Translations under genes and position numbers: made by a program
The notes under the pieces: generated by a model
Database searches by the model: none
Told to the model about the DNA's origin: nothing
What the model saw: only the letters and a program-made list of their open reading frames with translations
In this document: positions 23,957 through 33,885 of the stretch, piece after piece
Layout of the letters: every line of letters begins with the position of its first letter
Position numbering within the stretch: the stretch's first letter is position 1
DNA from: Serratia symbiotica str. 'Cinara cedri'
GTDB taxonomy: Bacteria; Pseudomonadota; Gammaproteobacteria; Enterobacterales; Enterobacteriaceae
Direction: 5' to 3'
NCBI GenBank assembly: GCA_000238975.1
Contig: CP002295.1
Coordinates: forward strand, 682,001 to 746,000
Length of the DNA stretch: 64,000 bases

Positions 23957-24344
23957 CTTTTAGACTTTAGAGACTCGCAATATAAGTATTGCTAAGTTAT
24001 GTATAATAATAAGTTTAAATCTAGAGTTATTGAAAAGTAATATAGTAATAAATGTTTTATAAGATATTTTGTCGTTATTAATACTAATGATAATATAGTC
24101 TTTGCATCAGTAATAGATTAAATAATATAAGATTATCGATATAGGTTCTTATAATTACAATAAGTTATTGTCAATATAATACTTATATTGATGATGACTA
24201 AATGTTCTCTAGTACAATAAAATGTAGAATAATATATTCTTAGAATATTACACTATGTGTTAGTTGAATTAATATATTAATGTAGTAATTTAGGCCATAC
24301 TCAATTCCTATAATTTTCTTGTCTGTTTTTACAAAATAACAGAG

Positions 24345-24498
24345 CTAGTATTACTATGTTGTTTAATTTATAAATTAAATATTAAGATTATCTACTAATT
24401 TTAAATGATTAATATTTAACGTTAAAATATACTAAAAATTTTATTTAAATTTTTTGCTTTAGGAATGTTTTTATTTAAATAGTTATTCAAATTAATAA
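24345..24498 (-). pseudogene. yciU: yciU remnant (DUF440 family)
   Basis: YciU is a small acidic protein of unclear role. Beginning at 24498 the minus strand reads INLNNYLNKN, against the E. coli start DMDLNNRLTED. Further on, ILIFNL-stop-I aligns with VLLFNLQF, and H-S-N-T aligns with RGGA entirely by G-to-A changes. It lies just downstream of clsA on the same strand, as in E. coli. This is one of the clearest fossils in the window, although there are no more than 10 consecutive good codons at a time. Confidence 0.75.
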
Positions 24499-24539
24499 AA
24501 ATTTTCATAAATAGTTATGCATTATTTCAGTATGTATTT

Positions 24540-26000
24540 TTATAGAAATGGACTAAAAAAATAGAATAGTCTCTCAAATAAACGGTACCAGAATGGTCGT
24601 TTTTTCCATTCTTTGGCATTTAGCAATGTTGAACTTGCGATATATTCTTCTTGCACGTAAGCTAGATCGCTTCCAAAACCATTATCATCAATGACAAGTG
24701 TTATTTCAAAATTAAGCCATAGACTACGAATATCAAGATTGGCTGTGCCGATTAAGCTAAGCTGACCGTCTACTAATACGCTTTTAGTATGTAGAAGTCC
24801 ATTAGTAAACTGATAAATTTTCACCCCAGTTTCTAATAGCTCGGAAAAAAATGCGCGGCTGGCCCAACGCACCATGATAGAATCATTATTACGTGGTATA
24901 ATAATGATAACTTCGACCCCACGAAGAGCAGCAGTACAGATAGCATGCAATAGATCGTCACTTGGTACAAAGTATGGCGTAGTCATAATTAACTTCTCAC
25001 GTGCCGAATATACTGCAGTTAATAGAGCTTGATGTATTAATTCTTCCGGGAAGCCAGGGCCGGAGGCAATCACCTGGATGGCGTGTCCTCTATCTTGTTC
25101 ACACGATATACTATTAACACTTGGTGGCGGTGGAAAAATACGTTTACCTGTTTCAATTTCCCAGTCACATGCATATATAATCCCCATGATAGTAGCTACA
25201 GGGCCTTCCATGCGTACCATTAAGTCAATCCACTGACCAACTCCAGCACCTTGTTTAAAGTAGCGTGGATCAACCATATTCATACTACCAGTATAAGCAA
25301 TGTAATTATCCACTAATACTATTTTACGGTGCTGACGTAGATCCATGCGACGTAAGAAAACGCGTAATAAATTAACTCTTAGCACTTCAACAACCTTGAT
25401 GCCAGCATGACGCATCATACTTGCGTAGGGGCTAAGAAAAAACTGTAAACTGCCGGCAGAGTCTAGCATTAATCGGCAATGTACACCTCGACGCGAAGCA
25501 GCCATTAGCGATTCTGCCACCTGATTTATCAGACCTCCAGGTTGCCAGATATAAAAAACCATATCTATGTTATAACGAGCTAATCTGATATCATGGATTA
25601 GTGTCTTTAGTGTGTCATCAGCACTGGTGAATAATTGCAGTTTATTACCCTTAACGCCATCAATACCCTGTCGTCTATCACATAATTGGAATAGTGGTTG
25701 GGCAACGGTACTATACTCAGTCGCAAAGATTCTATGATTCTCTTTGAGTTGGTTAAGTCTGCTAGCTGTGGAGGGCCACATTGCCTTCGCGCGTTCAGCT
25801 CGTCGTTTGCCTAAATATAATTCACCAAAGGATAAATAAGCAATTATGCCTACAAGAGGCAGAATATAAATGATTAGTAGCCATGCCATTGATGAAGTTA
25901 CTGCTCGACGTTTCATTAAAATACGCAGTGTTACGCCTGCGATAAGAATCCAGTAACCGAATAGTAAAAGCCAATTAATTATAGTATAAAACATTGCCAT
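24540..26000 (-). CDS. clsA: Cardiolipin synthase A
   Basis: ClsA condenses two phosphatidylglycerol molecules into cardiolipin at the inner membrane. The 486 residues equal the E. coli length. Two N-terminal membrane segments (about residues 6-28 and 38-58) precede a phospholipase D fold with two HKD motifs: HRKIVLVD near 224 and HTKSVLVD near 404, each followed by the Gly-Ser or Gly-Thr of the motif. The end [11 protein letters not shown] matches E. coli. A relatively GC-rich leader with a hairpin lies upstream. A second possible start is the Met at codon 3. Confidence 0.97.
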   Translation of the reverse strand: MAMFYTIINWLLLFGYWILIAGVTLRILMKRRAVTSSMAWLLIIYILPLVGIIAYLSFGELYLGKRRAERAKAMWPSTASRLNQLKENHRIFATEYSTVAQPLFQLCDRRQGIDGVKGNKLQLFTSADDTLKTLIHDIRLARYNIDMVFYIWQPGGLINQVAESLMAASRRGVHCRLMLDSAGSLQFFLSPYASMMRHAGIKVVEVLRVNLLRVFLRRMDLRQHRKIVLVDNYIAYTGSMNMVDPRYFKQGAGVGQWIDLMVRMEGPVATIMGIIYACDWEIETGKRIFPPPPSVNSISCEQDRGHAIQVIASGPGFPEELIHQALLTAVYSAREKLIMTTPYFVPSDDLLHAICTAALRGVEVIIIIPRNNDSIMVRWASRAFFSELLETGVKIYQFTNGLLHTKSVLVDGQLSLIGTANLDIRSLWLNFEITLVIDDNGFGSDLAYVQEEYIASSTLLNAKEWKKRPFWYRLFERLFYFFSPFL

Positions 26001-26016
26001 AAGGCTGAAAATTCCA

Positions 26017-26080
26017 TTTGCAAACTACACATGGGGAGTGTACGCACAGATGGGCGCAGGAGAAACCTTTTCTCTGCGCT
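26017..26080 (-). promoter_or_regulatory. GC-rich clsA leader with hairpin
   Basis: This short island of balanced composition is surrounded by A+T-rich DNA. At 26054-26079 the arms GCGCAG-AGAAA and TTTCT-CTGCGC pair with one bulged G and a 3-base loop. It sits 54-79 bases upstream of the clsA start on the clsA strand. Composition and position suggest a kept 5' regulatory element, but the function is unknown. Confidence 0.45.
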
Positions 26081-28678
26081 AATATTGCAATAATTATAAT
26101 AAAGTAAATCCAGTGCTTTACAGCCAATAAACGCTATTTGTTTTAATATTGAGGTAACAGTTTATAATTTATGTAATAATATTGTGAAATATTATATTTT
26201 GTAATCATTACAGGTATGCTGTCTTACACATCTTAAGGAGTTGCTTATAAATAATCTATAGCTATTAGCTAATAGTTAATGCTCAAAAATTAGCAGGACG
26301 TCTAAATTTAAAATATCTTAATTTAATATCCCTATATTAGGATATTAAAATAATAAAATATATGTACTATAGTACAGTGATATAGTACTACTAACATAGA
26401 TATATATCATGATACTCTGTATTTTACAATTATATTAATTCTAATAATATGTTAGGAATAAAATATGATTATCATCATTGTTAATTTAATTATTGTGTAA
26501 TTAGATTACAGTAAGTGTAAGATCTATGGTTATATCGAGATTAATTGAAAATATAGTTTTTAGTTTTAGGTAAAAATTTAATGTATATACATTTAATATA
26601 TTAGTTATTAAATGCATGAGAAAGTAATATTTTCATTAAAATTAATTAATTTATATATTCTTTAGTTGGTATGATAATTTAAAATATCTATAATACTTAG
26701 ATACAAGTTATTTATGCTGATATTTTATATATAGTATTTAACTATGCCACTAGCTTTTGTGAGCTATATTAATCAAATAGTAAGTTTTTTCAGTTTAACG
26801 AAATATTTCTAACATTAGGGTACCTCAATTTTTGTATTGAGTTGATCTTTCCATAGTGGTTATTAAATAAAGTACTGAGTTTAGTACTGGTACTAGTACG
26901 GTATCAGTAATGTTAGTGTATTTCTTATAAAATTAGCTCTTATTATTAATTATTTTTAAACGAGACCTTTATCGATAAAGGTAAGTGATTAGATGGTAAG
27001 TATATTATATAGTTAGTGCATTCTATAATTAGGTATAGAGAGCTAGCAGAGCTTTAAGTTTATTTAGTCCTGTGCTTTTTATGTTTTTTTTGGGATCCAA
27101 AAAATGTTATAATTATCCTATAGTAATGTAATATCGTTAAAGATGAAGTGATTATATTATAGCTTAATTTAAAAAATAAAATAGCAAACAATAAGATCTG
27201 GATTTATTATTTTATACACTTTACAAATACATGTTTCATATAATTTTAAACTAATTCCACATTAATGTACTTGTAGTCTAGTCTAGAATATAGTCTCTTA
27301 TGCTTAATTAGAAATATTGTTGTTTTTAAAATTTTTACATAAGTATTTGTTACTTTAGGTAATACTAATATAGATATTAGTTTTACTAAATTGGTTATTA
27401 GATATACTTTAGCATGATTATGTCATTATCATATAATAATGAATACAGTACCTCATTTTAAATGAGACTTAATATGGTACCGTAGTACTAAATAATAGTT
27501 TTTAGTTTTACTACTTTAATAGAAGTAAGTTAATATACTTAGTTGTTTATTATTTAGATTTATAATTTTAGCTTTTTTAGTAATATATTATTAATATTTA
27601 TTTTAGGTGGAGTGAAGTTTATTAAAGTAAATATATGTGTAAAACAATGGTTTAAATCACACTAATATATTTTATTTATCTTTGTGATTTATAGAGAAAG
27701 TTATAATATTTATTGGGTTAATATTATATATTGTCAAAGACAGTAAGATATTTGGGATAATTTATTTTATTAGAAGCGATGTAAGTTTATTAGATGACAG
27801 ATAAAATATCTATATAATGATATGATATAATTATATAATAGTTAATTATTATTTGATAGGCAGTTAAAATTAGTTAACGTGATTTATGTATAAGCTTATT
27901 TAGTGAGGAAGTTTTTTGTTCGTGTCATGTTGCTTATAGTTATATTTTAATGTTATAGAAGGTAAGTAAAAATTATTAGAAAAATATTTTTTAAATTTAT
28001 TTATAACTATTAGTAGAAGTTCTAAATTTTATTAATAATATTTTTATGTGCTATTGAAAACAGTTCATAATATAAATAATAAAAATATAGATAATTATCG
28101 TTCCAAGATGATATCTTGTGATAGAAAAATTTAGTTTTATTATGAGTAATGCATTAATATTTTTATTAAAAATATTAAATATATATATAAAATTAGCATA
28201 TTGCTAAGGTGACCAGGAAAGTATAAACATCTAGATATGTTTTTAAAATTATTCATACTTATAGCCTTTATGCATTAAATATTATACTATTTTCTGTAAG
28301 AGAAAATTGAAATTGTTTTTATGTATATAATATGCATTATATAAATTTATATTTTTAATATTTCTTATTAGAATATATAAGATGATAGGTGATGATGTGA
28401 ATGTGCTTATTATAATATAGTTAAATAAAATTAATATTAGGTTTATATTTAGTATAATTATTATATCTTTATTCTTTTATTATAGATAATAGTTTTAAGT
28501 TCTTGTTATTAGCTTAAGCGCATTGATGTATTAATTCATAATATACATTATTAGTTAGTTACCATCTAATTAGTTATATGGTTATTTATCTAAAGTAATT
28601 GATATTCAATAATGATAACTTATATGTATTAAAATTAATTAGAAGATAAATTATGGATGAATGGCAAAGTCGATCTCT
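26081..28678. other. Gene desert between clsA leader and slyA remnant
   Basis: No intact gene and no confident pseudogene match were found. In E. coli kch, yciI and tonB flank clsA on this side. I could not read them. The break between the clsA block and the slyA-tyrS block must lie here. Confidence 0.45.
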
Positions 28679-28770
28679 GTAGAGAAAAATGTATTAATAT
28701 TATAGAAGTAGAAAATTTTATCATTAGAGAATTAAATAGTATCATTGCCTTAATGTATTATGAAATTATT
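28679..28770 (+). pseudogene. slyA: slyA remnant (MarR-family regulator, C-terminal helix region)
   Basis: SlyA is a MarR-family transcription factor that often counters H-NS silencing. From 28679 the codons read V-E-K-N-V-L-I-L-x-K-x-K-I-L-S-L-E-N, aligning with EAVINKTRAEIL...ISAEEL. Next, I-V-S-L aligns with LITL. Stops interrupt the frame. It is convergent with the slyB remnant, as in E. coli. Moderately secure because the flanking order supports it. Confidence 0.55.
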
Positions 28771-28922
28771 GTATTATCATGAATATAATATTATTTATAA
28801 TATTATAAAATGATAGGTATAATATTTATTATTTTTATTTATGCAATAAGAATAAAATGATAATCTAATTTTTTTGAATTATATATATTAAATGGTATAA
28901 TATAAATTTAGACACAATAATA

Positions 28923-29015
28923 CATTAAACTTATGCTAAGTTATATAAGAATTGATCGTATCATATAGTAGACTTTCTACGCAATTAGTCGGCGTACCAG
29001 TATATAGTGTTACAC
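28923..29015 (-). pseudogene. slyB: slyB remnant (outer-membrane lipoprotein)
   Basis: SlyB is a glycine-zipper outer-membrane lipoprotein. Minus-strand codons at 28980-29015 (V-stop-H-Y-I-L-V-R-R-L-I) align with VSYGTIVNVRPVQI allowing single-codon losses. At 28923-28964, M-I-R-S-I...L-S-I-S-L aligns with the glycine-zipper stretch VIGAIGG...LGGFL. It is divergent from the anmK remnant, as in E. coli. Confidence 0.6.
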
Positions 29016-29523
29016 TATAACTATAACTATAGTTGTAACTAAATCTAATACTGATTTTTTTTTGAAAAAGCCTAGTTTGTAATTATTAATTATATCGTTC
29101 ATATATAATTATTTTTTAGTGCTAAAAGCTACATGATAGTAATCACCCTATTATTTATATATATTGATTATGTTGGGGATTTAGTCTGTGGAAATAAAAT
29201 TTTTGATAAAATAGCTAGAGTCACTCTAGTAATAATTACAACGAATAATAAAAATTTTAATTATATTACATTTATTTTAAATATATTACATTTATAATAT
29301 AATGTTTAATAATTTATAATTTGTTTATCAGCTAAATTTAGATATAACAATATATTACGTATGCATTGAAGTATGCGGTGTAATACTATATAAATTTATG
29401 TAAATATTTTATTTACCAATAACTTATACTTAGTACTTTAAGTAACGGAAAGATATTTAAAACTATTAGGACAATTAATATCATTGAACTTATAAGGTTA
29501 AATATAAATTATTTTATAAAATA

Positions 29524-30197
29524 AGCAAAAGATACATACTAAAGTATGATAGATAGTACCGCCATTATCTTGGCATGCCATAATAGCTTTAGTCATAAGT
29601 GAGTGAAATTTTAATAATAATCAAAGTTTGCGTAATATTTTCTAAGTATTAATAGATACTAATAAAGATTACGTATTTATATATTGTAATTAATATTATC
29701 TAAATGCGCTGTTGTATTTCATTGTTTTTATTATTTGTTGCAAAGTAGATATATTTCTTACGGTTAATAGGATGTATTTTTGTGTTCGTAGTCCTCATAA
29801 AATCATTAAATAGTTTAACTGGTAAATAAATTTTTTTAATAAAATAACTATACTATTTTTTTAAAGCTAAATAAAATTTAGGCGCTTGAGGTTATAGCCT
29901 TGTATTGTTTTTTATTGTTACTGCGCTGGCATATAGAGTCAATACAACAATATTCATTGCCCTACTAACCTAGTAGTGAGTACTAAGAGTGTATATAAGT
30001 ATATCACGAGTTTTATAAAAGTTATTCCCACTACTCTCTTTATATGACATAAATTATAAGGATGGCTGTACTGGTAGTGGTAATCTGCAGTATTAGGAAA
30101 ATTGTGGGTTACATGGATACAGTAATTTTTAATAATATAATAAATTTTTAAAAATTAGTTCTTATAAAAGTGCTTGCTATTATTATGGCTACCTAGA
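29524..30197 (+). pseudogene. anmK: anmK remnant (anhydro-N-acetylmuramic acid kinase)
   Basis: AnmK recycles anhydro-MurNAc from peptidoglycan. At 29555-29590 eleven codons in a row, S-T-A-I-I-L-A-C-H-N-S, align with GAPLVPAFHHA without a gap. Near 30070, C-T-G-S aligns with CGGG. At 30167-30197, K-V-L-A-I-I-M-A-T aligns with EALAFAWLAW, preceded by I-S-S-Y for ISGDD. Position, strand and spacing match anmK upstream of mliC-pdxH-tyrS in E. coli. Many stops; clearly dead. Confidence 0.7.
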
Positions 30198-30821
30198 AAT
30201 ATGAACATTATATCATAATCGTTATAGATTAATATAGATAATCTATGTAAGATTAAAGTGCTTGTAGGTCTTACTTTTGTATAATATTTATGCTAATAAT
30301 TATATTTTTATGAGTATAGCTTATAAGTCTAACTTAGATAAAAATTTATAAGCACTAGGATACTTGGGGTACTCTATTATCATCGCTCTAGAAGGTTATA
30401 TCTTAGTTATTTATGTTATAAATAACTAAATTTATGATGTTGTTAGTAACTTAAATCACTGTAGGGTGCATTGAACGTTAAAGTGATTCTGTTAACTTTT
30501 TAGTTAGTGAATTTTTAATATAATCTTAATAACATTAAATAACTCAATAGTTAGTATATTCTTGTTTTAAGAAGAAAGGCTTTATATTTATCTAACAACA
30601 GGGTAATTAGATGATGTATAGGTTAATTAAACAGTGAATAACAGATGTTATATTATTATAATGTTTAACTATTATTTCAAATAGTTAATACACAGAAGTA
30701 ATTAGTTTAATACCATCTAATGAGTAATAGTCTTTGTTATGATGGCTTTTGTATTAAGTTATTTAGTGTATATAAATATTAGTTAATGTAAAATTATGAT
30801 GCATATTTACTTCATGATAAC

Positions 30822-30866
30822 GTTATACGCGTTACTACTAAGATAAAAATTGTAAATTTTATAATG
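30822..30866 (+). pseudogene. mliC: Possible mliC remnant (lysozyme inhibitor)
   Basis: The codons V-I-R-V-T-T-K-I-K-I align with GARYTDGIYV of the C-type lysozyme inhibitor lipoprotein. The location between anmK and pdxH remnants on the same strand is as in E. coli. The match is short and imperfect, so position carries most of the weight. Confidence 0.4.
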
Positions 30867-30992
30867 AATATCTAATGTTACGACTATATTTTAATGATTT
30901 TAGGTTAGTATCTTATATATACTGAGAACTTATTTAAGTAGCTGCAATTATAAATTATAGCAATTAGCAAAAAAAATTATATATCATTTCCT

Positions 30993-31340
30993 GTTGCTTT
31001 GGCAGATATTTAAGTGCCACATAATATTTCTTGAAAAGATCAATTCTTGATGCATATATAGTTAATAAGGTATTTTACAAACTACAGAAATATAATTTAA
31101 ATGGTATTTAAAATTATTAAGAATTATTATATATTCTTCCAAGTGATATTCTAAAAAGTAAATTTCTCTCATGAATGTATAAATTTGAACAAAGTAATGT
31201 ACGAAAATTTTATTTTCGGTTGATTGTATGTGAAATGTGATTTTGTTAAATTCTAGTTGATCAATGATCGTTACCTATATGACCTTTTCTTATATTATTA
31301 AGTTCTGGCATGACTAGAAAATGAATCTATTTGCGCTTTA
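30993..31340 (+). pseudogene. pdxH: pdxH remnant (pyridoxine/pyridoxamine 5'-phosphate oxidase)
   Basis: PdxH is the FMN enzyme that turns PNP or PMP into pyridoxal 5'-phosphate. This is the clearest fossil here. From about 31150, D-I-L-K-S-K-F-L-S then K-F-E-Q-S-N-V aligns with GILESKFLEL...KFQQGEV. F-R-L-I-V-C-E-M-stop-F-C-stop aligns with FRVSLEQIEFWQ. N-D-R-Y-L-Y aligns with HDRFLY. The end K-M-N-L-F-A-L-stop aligns with KIDRLAP-stop, the stop falling at 31338-31340. S-I-L-D-A-Y near 31047 matches SQIGAW. It lies just before tyrS, as in E. coli pdxH-tyrS-pdxY. Confidence 0.88.
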
Positions 31341-31477
31341 AAAAAAGAAAATCTCTTCGCATGAATTTTAATAGCAGTGCTGTATTTGATGTTATCTGCT
31401 ATTTTTATTCTCAGTTTATATTGAAAGAAAGATTCTGCGCCAGTAAAAGCTGTATTCGCTTATATATGGAGTTATTG

Positions 31478-32755
31478 ATGGGATGCATTTGTTTAATTAG
31501 ACAATTACAAGAACGGGGCCTTGTTGCCCAGGTAACAGATGAATTAGCTTTAGTGAATCGATTAGCAGAAGGGCCTATTACACTATATTGTGGTTTTGAC
31601 CCTACTGCCACTAGCCTACATTTGGGGCACTTAATTCCGCTTTTATGTTTAAAGCGCTTCCAATTAGCTGGTCATAAGCCAGTATTATTAATAGGAGGGG
31701 CTACTGGTCTAATTGGTGATCCCAGTTTCAAGGCAACAGAACGTAAGCTAAACACTAACGAGACGGTAAGTCAGTGGGTAGATAAAATTCATCATCAAAT
31801 TACTCCATTTCTTAATTTTAACTCTGGTGGTAATAGCGCTATTACTGCTAATAATTATGATTGGTTCAGTGGCGTGAATGTGCTGACTTTTTTGCGAGAT
31901 ATTGGTAAGCATTTCTCTGTAAATCAGATGATTAATAAGGAGTCGGTAAGACAGCGCTTAAATCGTAATAATTCTGGTATCTCTTTTACGGAATTTTCTT
32001 ATAGTCTTTTACAAGGTTTTGACTTCAGAGAGTTATATCATCGGTATAAGGTAGAGTTACAGATAGGGGGCTCTGATCAATGGGGAAATATTACCTCTGG
32101 TATTGACTTAATTCGTCGCATGGATAAAAAATCCGTGTTTGGTTTAACGATGCCGCTTATCACTAAAGCAGATGGGACGAAGTTTGGTAAGACTGAAGAC
32201 GGTGCAGTGTGGCTATCAGCAGAAAAAACTAGTCCTTATAAATTTTATCAATTTTGGATTAATACAGCAGATGCTGACGTTTATCGTTTTTTAAAGGCCT
32301 TTACTTTTCTTAGTCTGGAAGATATTTCCGCCCTGGAAAAGGAAGATCAGAATAATAGTAGTAAGGCACCTTATGCTCAATATGTATTAGCGGAAGAAGT
32401 AACTAGAATAGTACACGGTACAGAAGGTTTATCTGCAGCGAAACGTATAACTAAGAGCTTATTTTGCGACGTGTTATATGACATGATTGAGGCAGACTTT
32501 GCCCAGTTAGCGCAGGATGGTATGCCAACTATTATACTTTCAAAGGGTGCAGATCTACAGGATACGCTAGTGCACGCTAAGCTAGTGCCATCACGTGTCC
32601 AGGCGCGAACTATGATTAGTTCTAATGCGGTAAGTATTAATGGCAAGAAGCAATCTGATGTAGAATATAGATTCTGTGATGCAGACCGTTTATTTGGTCG
32701 TTATACGTTGTTGCGCAGAGGCAAAAAACATTTTTGTTTAGTGGACTGGAAATAA
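31478..32755 (+). CDS. tyrS: Tyrosyl-tRNA synthetase
   Basis: TyrS charges tRNA-Tyr. I start it at the ATG at 31478, where GGAG at 31468-31471 has ideal spacing. This gives 425 residues, against 424 in E. coli, with the N-terminal match [13 protein letters not shown]. The open frame continues upstream to 31331, but that part has no similarity and overlaps the pdxH stop. Class I motifs are the HIGH variant HLGHL near residue 48 and KFGKT near 235. A C-terminal S4-like RNA-binding domain follows (SRVQARTMI...[11 protein letters not shown]). PdxY follows after 48 bases, as in E. coli. Confidence 0.97.
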   Translation: MGCICLIRQLQERGLVAQVTDELALVNRLAEGPITLYCGFDPTATSLHLGHLIPLLCLKRFQLAGHKPVLLIGGATGLIGDPSFKATERKLNTNETVSQWVDKIHHQITPFLNFNSGGNSAITANNYDWFSGVNVLTFLRDIGKHFSVNQMINKESVRQRLNRNNSGISFTEFSYSLLQGFDFRELYHRYKVELQIGGSDQWGNITSGIDLIRRMDKKSVFGLTMPLITKADGTKFGKTEDGAVWLSAEKTSPYKFYQFWINTADADVYRFLKAFTFLSLEDISALEKEDQNNSSKAPYAQYVLAEEVTRIVHGTEGLSAAKRITKSLFCDVLYDMIEADFAQLAQDGMPTIILSKGADLQDTLVHAKLVPSRVQARTMISSNAVSINGKKQSDVEYRFCDADRLFGRYTLLRRGKKHFCLVDWK

Positions 32756-32803
32756 TCATAGTAATAGTTTTGGAGTTTTTTATTTTTAGTATGGCACGGT
32801 GAT

Positions 32804-33664
32804 ATGAAAAATATTCTTTCTATCCAGTCACATGTAGTTTTTGGTCACGCTGGTAATAGTGCTACGGTTTTTCCAATGCGTCGTATGGGCTGTAACGTCT
32901 GGCCGCTAAATACTGTACAATTTTCTAATCATACCCAGTATGGTAAATGGGCTGGTTGTGTGATGCCAACGAATCATCTTAGTGATATTGTCCAGGGGAT
33001 TGCCGCAATAGATCAGTTGCGGCGTTGTGATGCAGTTCTTAGTGGCTATATTGGTTCAGTGGAACAAGGTAGCGATATTCTTTCCATTGTACGTGAGGTA
33101 AAACGAGTAAATCCAAACGCTTGGTATGTTTGTGATCCAGTAATGGGTCATCTAGAGAAGGGTTGTATTTTAGCCCCCGGTATAGCTGAGTTTCATTGTA
33201 AATACTCTCTACCATATAGTGATATATTTGCACCAAATTTATTAGAATTAGAGTTATTAACAAAACGTAAGATTACTGAAGTTAGTCAAGTGGTTAGTGC
33301 TGCGCATTTTTTAATTTCTAAAGGGCCTAAGCGTGTGCTAATTAAGCATTTAAGTCGCGCAGGTTATTGTCAGAATTTTTTTGAAATGTTATTAGTAACT
33401 GCAGATGAATGTTGGCACATTAGCCGTCCACTAATAGATTTTGGCACAAGGCAGCCAGTTGGTGTGGGAGATTTAACTAGTGGTTTATTTTTAGTAAATT
33501 TATTAAAAGGCAAAACGCTTAATAAAGCGTTAGAGCATACTGTTTCAGCAGTATATGAGGTAATGTTAGCAACACGGCAACTTGGTGAATATGAGCTACA
33601 AGTTATTGCTGCGCAAGATATGATAGTAAAACCACGTTTTACATTTAAAGCAGTGCGATTGTAA
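32804..33664 (+). CDS. pdxY: Pyridoxal kinase 2
   Basis: PdxY phosphorylates pyridoxal to pyridoxal 5'-phosphate. The 286 residues match E. coli PdxY (287), with the opening [18 protein letters not shown], the substrate-side [11 protein letters not shown], the CDPVMG motif near 111, and the ATP/anion-hole signature GVGDLTSG near 223 containing the catalytic Asp. It lies 48 bases after tyrS. Because pdxH upstream of tyrS is decayed, PdxY would be this region's only route to the cofactor, using pyridoxal from outside. Confidence 0.97.
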   Translation: MKNILSIQSHVVFGHAGNSATVFPMRRMGCNVWPLNTVQFSNHTQYGKWAGCVMPTNHLSDIVQGIAAIDQLRRCDAVLSGYIGSVEQGSDILSIVREVKRVNPNAWYVCDPVMGHLEKGCILAPGIAEFHCKYSLPYSDIFAPNLLELELLTKRKITEVSQVVSAAHFLISKGPKRVLIKHLSRAGYCQNFFEMLLVTADECWHISRPLIDFGTRQPVGVGDLTSGLFLVNLLKGKTLNKALEHTVSAVYEVMLATRQLGEYELQVIAAQDMIVKPRFTFKAVRL

Positions 33665-33778
33665 ATTGCATTTTATCTTAAACAAGGTACCTATATTCAT
33701 TAGGTATAATATATGCAATATTTTAGTCTTAAGTATTATAATGATTAGTGATTACTAGATTATATAATTAGATGAATT

Positions 33779-33885
33779 AATGAAGTAGGTACAATATCAG
33801 ACATACTAATTCAATATTATGGCTTATTATATTATTTTCAATAGATAAGCTATGCCATGTAGATAAGGTTTATGAATAGATAATG
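33779..33885 (-). pseudogene. gstA: gstA remnant (glutathione S-transferase, C-terminal part)
   Basis: Minus-strand codons H-Y-L-F-I-N-L-I-Y-M-A-stop align with AYLFTVLRWAY. Further on, I-S-M-S-D-I-V-P-T-S-L aligns with QRMAERPEV...AL. It converges on pdxY from the opposite strand, exactly the E. coli gstA/pdxY arrangement. The family sequence was recalled from memory. Confidence 0.6.

Larger units (their letters stand above)
20311..24344. other. Gene desert between tdk and yciU remnants
   Basis: In E. coli this interval carries adhE, ychE and oppABCDF. No intact gene remains. A weak match to the OppF end (Y-T-K-A-L-M-S-A-V) can be imagined at about 24079-24118 on the plus strand, at roughly 0.3 confidence. 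Two tandem duplications and a 9-copy 6-base array lie here. A 61-codon open frame at 22666-22851 has no recognisable similarity and I regard it as chance. Confidence 0.5.

Noticed and set aside
26070-26140. A minus-strand string resembling the YciU end (Cys-Lys ... Cys-Asn-Ile-Ser-Ala-Glu) upstream of clsA
   Set aside because: yciU lies downstream of clsA in enterobacteria, and a better, longer match to its N-terminal half is found there (24345-24498). The upstream match is probably chance.
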